The position numbers and the translations under genes are program-made. A DNA stretch of 13,260 bases from CAZHAM01 sp964530415 (GTDB lineage Bacteria; Patescibacteriota; WWE3; UBA101185; UBA10185): positions 1-13,260 of the forward strand of contig CAZHAM010000016.1 in assembly GCA_964530415.1 (NCBI GenBank), written 5' to 3'. Of the stretch, positions 1-6,155 are shown in pieces; positions within the stretch are counted from its first letter, which is position 1; each line of letters starts with the position of its first letter. A model generated the notes under the pieces. The model saw only the letters and a list, made by a program, of their open reading frames with translations, made no database searches and was not told the DNA's origin.

Positions 1-858
1 AGGTCCTGCAACACTACTTGAAACCGGAGTAATATCTTTTGCTTTAAATGAGGCAGAGATAACATTCCCCATTGCCTTTATCGAGTAATCTAGGACATTG
101 TACGAATGCAAAAAGCCTGCAAATAACTTCTCGTGGGGTTTTGAATATGTAATCGAAACTGCATCCCCCAAATAGACGCCTAGTAAAACATTGCCATTCT
201 CATCTTCAGTTGGAATCGCTGTTACCGTTCGCGATACAGAATTAAAAGGTTTTTGCATATCGAGTATTTCGACCTGAACTTCCTGACCGGCTTTGCCTTT
301 TAACTCGTTTCTGAGTTCGGTTATTGAATTCACGCTAACTCCGTCAATGCTTTTAACCGCATCCCCAAGTAAAACGCCCGCTTTTTGTGCGCCTGAATCC
401 TTTTGAACATCCATGACTACTGTTCCTGTCTTTTCAATCTGGCCAAATTTAAAGGTGTAGTCAAAAAGCAAGGGTATTGTAAAAGTTTTAAAACCTGTAG
501 ATATCAGCAAAAAATAGTAAAGTGTAACCGCCAAAATCATATTCATGGTAACTCCGGCAACTAAAACTGCTACTCTTTGGGAAGCAGATTTGGATACAAA
601 ACTCCTTGGATCTTTCTCTAAAGTCACTTCTTCGTCCTCAGATTCGACTTCCTCTCCGGTAAGTTTTACAAATCCCCCAAACGGAAGTAGGTTTAGCGAG
701 TACAGTGTGTCCCCAACCTTTTTACCAATAACACGGGGAGGCATTCCCAAACCAAATTCTTCTACACGGATACCGTTCTTTTTAGCAACCAGAAAATGTC
801 CTAATTCATGCACAAAAACGAGTATTGATAATGTGAGGATAAAGATTACGAAAGTCAT
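1..858 (-). CDS. rseP: RseP-type site-2 zinc metalloprotease, C-terminus cut by window edge
   Basis: This is an intramembrane protease of the RseP/RIP (M50) family, which cleaves membrane-bound substrates such as anti-sigma factors or signal-peptide remnants within the membrane. The 286 visible codons begin with a hydrophobic segment (residues 3-16) running into the zinc motif HELGH (17-21). The conserved N-terminal block continues to about residue 68, including LLPFGGFVKL (57-66). A second membrane helix lies near 93-119, and a PDZ-like domain at about 140-235 contains GAQKAGVLLGD (156-166). The frame stays open to the edge and stops at VAGP, where the family's GPVGI motif begins, so the second metal-ligand motif (NxxPxxxLDG type) lies outside. 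The ATG at 858 is the first start after an in-frame TAG at 868-870; its SD is weak. It follows frr by 45 bp on the same strand, without the uppS or cdsA genes often found between. Family is secure; substrate unknown. Confidence 0.92.
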   Translation of the reverse strand, partial: MTFVIFILTLSILVFVHELGHFLVAKKNGIRVEEFGLGMPPRVIGKKVGDTLYSLNLLPFGGFVKLTGEEVESEDEEVTLEKDPRSFVSKSASQRVAVLVAGVTMNMILAVTLYYFLLISTGFKTFTIPLLFDYTFKFGQIEKTGTVVMDVQKDSGAQKAGVLLGDAVKSIDGVSVNSITELRNELKGKAGQEVQVEILDMQKPFNSVSRTVTAIPTEDENGNVLLGVYLGDAVSITYSKPHEKLFAGFLHSYNVLDYSIKAMGNVISASFKAKDITPVSSSVAGP

Positions 859-879
859 CGATTCATTCTACTAGCTAGG

Positions 880-902
880 CTCTGCACTTACAACAGTGAG
901 AG
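880..902 (-). promoter_or_regulatory. Hairpin between frr stop and rseP start
   Basis: On the minus-strand transcript, directly after the frr stop, an 8-bp stem forms (899-902 plus 895-898 against 880-883 plus 885-888). It has a 6-nt loop and one bulged C (opposite position 884). No T-run follows, so it is not a standard terminator. It could be a processing site, a 3' stabiliser, or a structure affecting entry to rseP, 21 nt downstream. Pairing is seen; function is inferred. Confidence 0.4.
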
Positions 903-903
903 G

Positions 904-1452
904 TTAGATAGTCATCAGCTCCTCTTTTTTGGATTCGCCCAACTCCTCAACTGTTTCGGAGAATTCTTTGACTGTTTTTTCGATATCTTCTTTTTGCCTA
1001 AACTTGTCATCTTCGCCTATAAGTTTGTCGGCAAACTCTTTGTCGACATCTTTCATTGCATCCTGTCTAACGTTTCTCATAGAGTTCTTTGCCTCTTCGA
1101 CTTTAGACGACACGAGCTTGGTAAACTCTTTTCTGCGCTCTTCCGTTAAAGAAGGAACGGGAACTCTTATTTTATCCGAGTCTTCGATAGGGTTTAACTT
1201 TAGCTCACTTTCCCGTATTGCTTTGCCGATAGGCTGGATCAATCCCCTATCCCATGGCGAAATGATTAAGTTTTGATTATCCAATAGTGTAATAGACCCT
1301 AATTCTTTAATTGTCATTTTTGAACCATACGCATCGACTGCAACATCTTCTACTAACGAGGGTGTCGCTCTGCCCGTTCTTACCTGCATTAGATCGGATT
1401 TTAAAAACTCAATACTTTTTTCGAGTTTTGATTTTAATTCTATGTTTGTCAT
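904..1452 (-). CDS. frr: Ribosome recycling factor
   Basis: The 182-residue product matches the usual RRF length (about 185). RRF works with EF-G in the cytoplasm to split post-termination ribosomes. The first helix of the three-helix bundle carries the family signature RTGRATPSL (25-33). The small beta domain spans about 34-105, followed by PSLTEERRKEF in the return to the long helices and a charged, helical C-terminus. The ATG at 1452 overlaps the tsf stop in an ATGA arrangement (1449-1452), and no SD is visible, so initiation probably depends on translational coupling to tsf. In many bacteria pyrH (UMP kinase) lies between tsf and frr; here it is absent from that place. Identity is secure. 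Confidence 0.96.
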   Translation of the reverse strand: MTNIELKSKLEKSIEFLKSDLMQVRTGRATPSLVEDVAVDAYGSKMTIKELGSITLLDNQNLIISPWDRGLIQPIGKAIRESELKLNPIEDSDKIRVPVPSLTEERRKEFTKLVSSKVEEAKNSMRNVRQDAMKDVDKEFADKLIGEDDKFRQKEDIEKTVKEFSETVEELGESKKEELMTI

Positions 1453-1904
1453 AAACTAAACTTAACAAATCGTTTAATTTCGATTTTTTCGCCCATTTTG
1501 GCGGTCAGTTCTTCGATTAAATCGGATATCTTCTTGCTCGGATCCTTTATATAGTCTGAAGCAAGCAATTCCTCGATATTCTCATAGTCTTCGGTGCATA
1601 CTTGCATTGCAATATCTCTCCCGACGACCTGAAAATAGTCGGTTTTTGCAACAAAGTCAGTTTCGCACGCAAGTAAAATCATGCTTCCGATCTTTCCGCC
1701 GTGGTGGATATAAGAAACAATCAAGCCATCTTTAGCGTTTCGATCGGCCTTTTTTGCTGCTTTTGCGGAAACTTTCTTCATAAGTTCGGCCTTAGCCCCA
1801 TTGTAACTGCCGTTAGCTTCTTCCAAAGCTTGTTTTACTTCCATAACACCGGCGCCTGTTTCCTCTCTTAGTTTTTTAATATCTTCTACATTTAAATTTG
1901 CCAT
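1449..1904 (-). CDS. tsf: Elongation factor Ts, short form
   Basis: EF-Ts exchanges GDP for GTP on EF-Tu. The 151-residue product has the N-terminal UBA-like domain (2-45, with LREETGAGVMEVKQAL at 12-27) and the core motif TDFVA (82-86) that inserts into EF-Tu. It ends with the GEKIEIKRFVKF block typical of EF-Ts C-termini. E. coli EF-Ts is 283 residues and the Thermus form about 196, so this is a compact form retaining one core subdomain and lacking the long coiled-coil insertion. It looks complete rather than broken. The start at 1904 is preferred over in-frame codons further upstream: it gives the family N-terminus MANLNVEDIKKLRE and has an AAAGGA SD about 8 nt upstream, overlapping the end of rpsB. 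It lies 4 bp after rpsB and overlaps frr by 4 bp. Confidence 0.95.
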   Translation of the reverse strand: MANLNVEDIKKLREETGAGVMEVKQALEEANGSYNGAKAELMKKVSAKAAKKADRNAKDGLIVSYIHHGGKIGSMILLACETDFVAKTDYFQVVGRDIAMQVCTEDYENIEELLASDYIKDPSKKISDLIEELTAKMGEKIEIKRFVKFSL

Positions 1905-1908
1905 ACTT

Positions 1909-2766
1909 TTATTCCTTTTTATCAACTTCTCCAATTATAGGTAATGTCTCATCGGTTTGTACAGCGGTATCGTCCAAAATTATTTCTTCATCGCTTGTAA
2001 CCAAAATTACTTTAAGCTCTGGCTCTTCAGCAACTACTTCCTTTTCTTTTTTCTCGGCATTAGCCTTATCTTCGTCAAAGTCTTTGTAACCCTGTTCAAC
2101 GGCATCGGATATTGTCTTTACAATTAATGCAATTGATTTAATAGCGTCATCGTTAGCAGGAATTGGGTAGTCAATTGCGGTCGGGTCGCAGTTTGTGTCA
2201 ACAATACCAATAACCGGTATGCCAAATGACTTGGCCTCTCGTACAGCTGTTCTCTCTTTTTTAGTATCGATTACAAATACTGCTGATGGAACATCTCTTA
2301 AACCGACTATGCCCCCTACTCTTCTTTGTAAATCTCCGATCTCTCTGTCGAGCATTAAGCGTTCTTTTTTGGTGTACTTGTTGTATTCACCTGTTTCACG
2401 TTTTTTTAACATATCGACCAAATTATCGATGTTTTTCTTTATCATTTTAAAATTTGTGATCGTTCCGCCTAACCATCTGTCGGTCACATGCTTTGCGCCA
2501 CATCTTTTAGCTTCAAGCTCAATGATGTCGCGTGCCTGTCTTTTTGTGCCTACAAAAATTAACTGGTCGCCTGATTTTGCCTTTTCGTACAAAAATTCAC
2601 ACGCTTCCTTTAATTTTTTCTCTGTTTCTTCCAGATTAATTACGTGAATGTTGTTTTGAACCGTATAGATGTAAGGTTCCATTCTTGGGTGCCATCTTCT
2701 GATTTGGTGCCCGAAATGGACTCCCGCATCAAACAAATCTTCAATTTTTGGTGTTTTTAATTTCAT
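1909..2766 (-). CDS. rpsB: 30S ribosomal protein S2
   Basis: S2 is a late-assembling protein of the small-subunit head/platform and is needed for S1 or mRNA interactions. The conserved body (1-226) shows LFDAGVHFGHQIRRWHPRM (11-29), the FVGTKRQA block (71-78), DRWLGGTITNF (96-106), and the C-terminal SIALI/ISDAVEQG end. Residues about 229-285 form a Lys/Glu- then Asp/Glu-rich extension absent from the 241-residue E. coli protein. A good SD (AAGAAGG at 2775-2781) lies 8 nt before the ATG. It is the first gene of rpsB-tsf-frr-rseP and follows a structured leader with a promoter near 2929-2957. S2 commonly represses its own operon through the mRNA leader, which would fit here as an inference. 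Identity is secure. Confidence 0.97.
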   Translation of the reverse strand: MKLKTPKIEDLFDAGVHFGHQIRRWHPRMEPYIYTVQNNIHVINLEETEKKLKEACEFLYEKAKSGDQLIFVGTKRQARDIIELEAKRCGAKHVTDRWLGGTITNFKMIKKNIDNLVDMLKKRETGEYNKYTKKERLMLDREIGDLQRRVGGIVGLRDVPSAVFVIDTKKERTAVREAKSFGIPVIGIVDTNCDPTAIDYPIPANDDAIKSIALIVKTISDAVEQGYKDFDEDKANAEKKEKEVVAEEPELKVILVTSDEEIILDDTAVQTDETLPIIGEVDKKE

Positions 2767-2781
2767 TTTTTATACCTTCTT

Positions 2782-2923
2782 AATTATTTGTTACTTTGTG
2801 GAGAAATTAGCAAAACAAAAGTTCTTAGTTTATTAAATTTCTCCCTTATTCTAAACGGAGCTCACGCTCAATGGATAAGTCCAGTTCCTTTAGGTCTGTT
2901 TCAACCAGGGAGGTGTAGGAACT
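2782..2923 (-). ncRNA. Structured rpsB mRNA leader, candidate S2 autoregulatory element
   Basis: Three successive helices can be drawn on the minus-strand transcript between the predicted start site (about 2922) and the rpsB SD. P1 pairs 2917-2923 with 2883-2889 (7 bp). P2 pairs 2875-2879 with 2845-2849 and encloses a 4-bp stem (2866-2869 with 2858-2861) capped by a GUGA tetraloop of GNRA type. P3 pairs 2836-2844 with 2800-2808 (9 bp, 27-nt loop), ending about 19 nt upstream of the SD. S2 leaders are known to bind S2 in several phyla, for example the element upstream of rpsB in gammaproteobacteria; I cannot match this fold to a known family. Pairings are read from the sequence; regulation by S2 is inference. 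Confidence 0.5.
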
Positions 2924-2928
2924 TGTAT

Positions 2929-2957
2929 AACTTAGCATATCGGGTATTTCTTAGCAA
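2929..2957 (-). promoter_or_regulatory. Predicted promoter of the rpsB operon
   Basis: TTGCTA (2952-2957) serves as the -35 box, followed by a 17-nt spacer and an extended -10, TGC-TAAGTT (hexamer 2929-2934). The expected start near 2922 coincides with the first base of leader helix P1. It lies just downstream of the thyA terminator, consistent with a new transcription unit. The -10 is only a moderate match. Confidence 0.45.
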
Positions 2958-2960
2958 TAG

Positions 2961-3000
2961 AAAAATTGGGGTGCAAAGCTCTAGCTTTACTTCACACCCC
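2961..3000 (-). terminator. Rho-independent terminator of thyA
   Basis: Just past the thyA stop, the minus strand forms an outer 6-bp GC-rich stem (2995-3000 with 2968-2973). An inner stem (2984-2988 with 2975-2979) has a 4-nt loop, and an asymmetric internal loop lies between the two stems. AATTTTT follows at 2961-2967. Stem plus T-run directly after the stop codon is the standard intrinsic terminator layout. Confidence 0.75.
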
Positions 3001-3014
3001 TCTTTCAAACCAAG

Positions 3015-3809
3015 CTAAATTGCTATTGGAGCCGGAATTGCAGGGTGAAACTTATAATCAAGCAACTCAAAATCCTCGTAATTATAATCAAACAAAGTAG
3101 CTGGCTTTCTCAAAATTTCCATGGTGGGCAAAGTGTACGGTATGCGTTGGAGTTGAGTATTCACCTGCTCGATATGATTGTTGTAAATATGAACATCCCC
3201 TCCGGTCCATATAAAATCACCGAGTTTAAGACCACATTGCTGCGCAACCATCATGGTAAGCAAAGCATAAGATGAGATGTTAAACGGAACACCCAAAAAC
3301 ATGTCTGCTGATCTTTGGTATAACTGACAGCTTAGTCTTCCCTCAGCCACATAAAACTGAAACAGAGCGTGACAAGGTGGCAAAGCCATATCATCGACCT
3401 CGGCGGGATTATAAGCTACAACAATATGCCGCCTTGAGTATGGGTTCGTTTTAATCTGATCTACAACATTACCGAGTTGATCTATAGCTTCCCCATCCTT
3501 ACCCGGCCAGCTCCGCCACTGATGCCCATAAACAGGACCCAGATCCCCGTTTTCATCTGCCCATTCATCCCATATATGAACACCGTTATCCCGCAAGAAT
3601 TTCACATTGGTATCCCCTCTTAGGAACCACAGAAGTTCATATATAACCGACCTAATGTGAATTTTCTTGGTTGTTACAATAGGAAACTTTACCGACAGAT
3701 CAAACCTCATCTGAGCTCCAAAAATAGACCGTGTGCCAACTCCTGTCCTATCGATTCTACTAATTCCCTCTACCAACAACCTATCCATCAAATCCAAGTA
3801 TCTTCTCAT
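3015..3809 (-). CDS. thyA: Thymidylate synthase, ThyA type
   Basis: ThyA methylates dUMP to dTMP using methylenetetrahydrofolate. The product is 264 residues, the same length as E. coli ThyA, and aligns with it (recalled from memory) without gaps. Catalytic Cys146 sits in LPPCHALFQFYV, the phosphate-binding arginines are R126/R127 (YSRRH), and the folate-side block is WDEWADENGDLGPVYG (80-95). The terminus is PIAI, close to E. coli PVAI. The start at 3809 is chosen over a TTG at 3827 because it gives the family N-terminus MRRYLDLM and has an AGGAG SD (3818-3822) 8 nt upstream. The gene is a stand-alone unit with its own promoter (3876-3904), a leader hairpin and a terminator. The strong likeness to the short proteobacterial form may mean lateral acquisition, but that is not shown. 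Confidence 0.97.
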   Translation of the reverse strand: MRRYLDLMDRLLVEGISRIDRTGVGTRSIFGAQMRFDLSVKFPIVTTKKIHIRSVIYELLWFLRGDTNVKFLRDNGVHIWDEWADENGDLGPVYGHQWRSWPGKDGEAIDQLGNVVDQIKTNPYSRRHIVVAYNPAEVDDMALPPCHALFQFYVAEGRLSCQLYQRSADMFLGVPFNISSYALLTMMVAQQCGLKLGDFIWTGGDVHIYNNHIEQVNTQLQRIPYTLPTMEILRKPATLFDYNYEDFELLDYKFHPAIPAPIAI

Positions 3810-3829
3810 CTGACAAACTCCTCTCAACT

Positions 3830-3854
3830 AAAAATGGACGCCTAAATCAAGGCG
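3830..3854 (-). terminator. Weak terminator-like hairpin between topA and thyA
   Basis: A 5-bp GC stem (3850-3854 with 3839-3843, 6-nt loop) is followed after 4 nt by TTTTT (3830-3834) on the minus strand. It may end the topA transcript. Since it lies downstream of the predicted thyA promoter and 20 nt upstream of the thyA ATG, it could also attenuate thyA. The stem is short, so confidence is limited. Confidence 0.4.
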
Positions 3855-3875
3855 CTTTGCTAGTAAATTCAAAAG

Positions 3876-3904
3876 ATTATACCTTTATTCAATTGATAAA
3901 TGAA
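3876..3904 (-). promoter_or_regulatory. Predicted thyA promoter
   Basis: A perfect -10 TATAAT (3876-3881) is preceded, after a 17-nt spacer, by TTCATT (3899-3904), a weak -35. The start would fall near 3869, giving a leader of about 60 nt that contains the hairpin at 3830-3854 and the thyA SD. Confidence 0.6.
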
Positions 3905-3911
3905 GAAACGA

Positions 3912-6125
3912 CTATTCTACCGATTTTGCTGATTTTTTCTTTTTCTGTCTTTTAACTCTTTCAACGTAAGCCTCGCCCTCAACAGGTTTTTTCCAGTTTG
4001 AATAATCACATTCGGGGTATCTGCTGCATCCGTAAAAAACTCTGCGTTTTGCTTTTTTCACAACTACATCCCCTTCTTTGCACTTTGGGCACTTTACACC
4101 GATTTTTTCGAGAAACGGTTGTGCTGTTTTGCATTTTGGATAATTTGAACATGCCAAAAATTTACCGAATTTACCTTGCTTTAAAATAAACACCCCATCC
4201 GAACAGTTTGGGCATTTTCCATAATCAATTTGGTTTCCGTTTTCATCTAACTCAACTACTAAAGGACGGGCGTATTTGCATTCTGGATAGGCCGAACAAC
4301 TTAAAAATTTGCCGTACTTGCCCAGTTTAAATAACAGCTTTTTTCCGCAATCCGGACACACTTCGTCGCTTTCACCGAGATTAGTTACATCAACTTTTTT
4401 CAATTCAAGATCCTTTTGTGCAACTATTTTTTCAAACGGAACATAAAATTCACGTATAACGGGTACCCACTGCTTTGTCCCTTCTGCTATTTCGTCTAGT
4501 TCTGCTTCTACCTGTGCAGTAAAATCGTAACTGACAACATTTGGAAAATGGGTTACCAACAAGTCTGTTACAACAAAGGCAACGTCTGTTGGTACAAATG
4601 CCCTACCCTCTCTTTGAGTGTAACCCCGTGTTTCGATTGTTGAGATTGTCGGTGCGTATGTAGACGGCCTTCCGATTCCTAATTCTTCAAGTTTTTTAAT
4701 TAAACTCGCATCGTTATATCGTGCCGGTGGTTGTGTAAATTTTTGCTCTAGATTAAGCTTTTCTAAATCAACGATTTCGTTTTCTGAATACTCCGGCAGT
4801 TGATTTGAGGTTTCTTCATCCTCATCTGAGATGTTCAAAAATTTTGAAACATATAGCCAGCCATCGAATTTTACAATGGAGCCGGTAGCTCTAAATAAAT
4901 AGCCTTTGTTTGAAAGCACGTTTATGCTTGTCTGATCATAAATTGCAGGGTTCATTTGGCATTCCAGACCTCTTTTCCAAATTATGGAATAAACTTTAAA
5001 TTCGTCGTCTGTGAGGTTGAGTTTATTTTTTGGTGATCTTGAAACCTCGGTAGGTCTTATAGCCTCGTGGGCTTCCTGGGCATTGGCGGATTTAGTTCTA
5101 TAAAAGTTTGGCGTATCGGGAATAAACTTGGCGCCAAATTCTTTAGATATATAATTTCTTGCTGAATTGATAAATACCGGAGATAGGTTAAATGAGTCGG
5201 TTCTATGGTATGTGATAAATCCTTTTTCAAAAAGTTTTTGCGCGGCACTCATAGTCCTTCTGGCGTTAAACCCAAAAATATTTGCCATAGTCTGCTGTAA
5301 TGTCGAAGTTTTAAACGGAGGGTATGCATTTTTTTTGCGTTCGGTTTTTTTAATTTCCTGAATAGCAAATGAATCATTTTTTAACTCATTATCTATTTTA
5401 TCAGCTTCCCCACCAGTAGTAACTTTAAGCTTCTTTTCATTAAATTCGAGTAGCTCTGCTTCGAGGCTTCTTTTTTTATCTTTATCAACAAAATTTCCTT
5501 TAATGACCCAATATTCATCGGGTTTGAAATCTGTTCTTTCTCTCTCTCGTTCCACAATTAATCTTACGGCTACACTTTGTACTCTACCTGCTGAAAGCCC
5601 AAATCGCACCTTTTTCCACAATAATGGGGATAATTTGTACCCTACCAGTCTATCCAACACTCTTCTCGCCTGCTGGGCATCTACTAAATTAACATTAATC
5701 TCACCCATATTTTCAAATGCTTCGTCAATTGCACTTTTTGTGAGTTCGTGAAAAACAACTCTTGTATACTTTTTGGGAGCTACTTCGGGTTCTTCTTTCT
5801 TTTTTCCTTTTTTTGATGGTTTACCTAAATTTTCCAAAAGATATTTTAGATGCCAAGCTATTGCCTCCCCTTCCCTATCGGGGTCTGTTGCCAAAACAAT
5901 TGTTTCCTTGCCTTGGGCTTCTTTTCTTAATTCTGAAATAATTTTTTTGGATTTATCTGGTACTTCGTACTCGGGGGTAAAATCATTGTCGACATCTACG
6001 CCTAAACCACTCTTTGGAAGATCTCTAATATGTCCGTTTGAGGCTTTAATTTCAAATTGTGAAGACAAAATACCTCTTAATGTTTTTGCTTTTGTGGGAG
6101 ATTCAACTATTACAAGTGTCGACAT
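3912..6125 (-). CDS. topA: DNA topoisomerase I (type IA)
   Basis: TopA relaxes negative supercoils by transient single-strand cleavage. The 737-residue protein opens with the Toprim domain (1-130 or so), with E8 in VIVESPTKAKT and the acidic triad D81/D83/E85 in ATDPDREGEA. The catalytic tyrosine is Y306 in GFITYHRTDS. The core runs to about 580, with ELGIGRPSTYAPTI near 481-494. Three intact Cys4 zinc ribbons follow at about 590-616, 638-665 and 679-706, then a lysine-rich tail. A Lys/Glu-rich insertion (102-119) sits in the Toprim region. The ATG at 6125 gives the family N-terminus; an in-frame TTG at 6149 would add eight untypical residues. There is no SD. An extended -10 (TGC-TATACT) ends 9 nt before the ATG, suggesting an almost leaderless mRNA. 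It follows mrdA by 30 bp. Confidence 0.97.
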   Translation of the reverse strand: MSTLVIVESPTKAKTLRGILSSQFEIKASNGHIRDLPKSGLGVDVDNDFTPEYEVPDKSKKIISELRKEAQGKETIVLATDPDREGEAIAWHLKYLLENLGKPSKKGKKKEEPEVAPKKYTRVVFHELTKSAIDEAFENMGEINVNLVDAQQARRVLDRLVGYKLSPLLWKKVRFGLSAGRVQSVAVRLIVERERERTDFKPDEYWVIKGNFVDKDKKRSLEAELLEFNEKKLKVTTGGEADKIDNELKNDSFAIQEIKKTERKKNAYPPFKTSTLQQTMANIFGFNARRTMSAAQKLFEKGFITYHRTDSFNLSPVFINSARNYISKEFGAKFIPDTPNFYRTKSANAQEAHEAIRPTEVSRSPKNKLNLTDDEFKVYSIIWKRGLECQMNPAIYDQTSINVLSNKGYLFRATGSIVKFDGWLYVSKFLNISDEDEETSNQLPEYSENEIVDLEKLNLEQKFTQPPARYNDASLIKKLEELGIGRPSTYAPTISTIETRGYTQREGRAFVPTDVAFVVTDLLVTHFPNVVSYDFTAQVEAELDEIAEGTKQWVPVIREFYVPFEKIVAQKDLELKKVDVTNLGESDEVCPDCGKKLLFKLGKYGKFLSCSAYPECKYARPLVVELDENGNQIDYGKCPNCSDGVFILKQGKFGKFLACSNYPKCKTAQPFLEKIGVKCPKCKEGDVVVKKAKRRVFYGCSRYPECDYSNWKKPVEGEAYVERVKRQKKKKSAKSVE

Positions 6126-6134
6126 ACAACGATG

Positions 6135-6143
6135 AGTATAGCA
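6135..6143 (-). promoter_or_regulatory. Extended -10 promoter of topA
   Basis: TGC followed by TATACT (hexamer 6135-6140) lies in the 30-bp gap between mrdA and topA and ends 9 nt before the topA ATG. No good -35 is present, which extended -10 promoters tolerate. The predicted start gives a leader of about 3 nt and no SD. Confidence 0.5.
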
Positions 6144-6155
6144 TATCAATTATTT

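Noticed and set aside
2788..3018. 76-codon plus-strand open frame opposite the rpsB leader
   Set aside because: It lies over the thyA terminator and the rpsB leader and promoter, has no SD or promoter of its own, and its predicted protein shows no family pattern.
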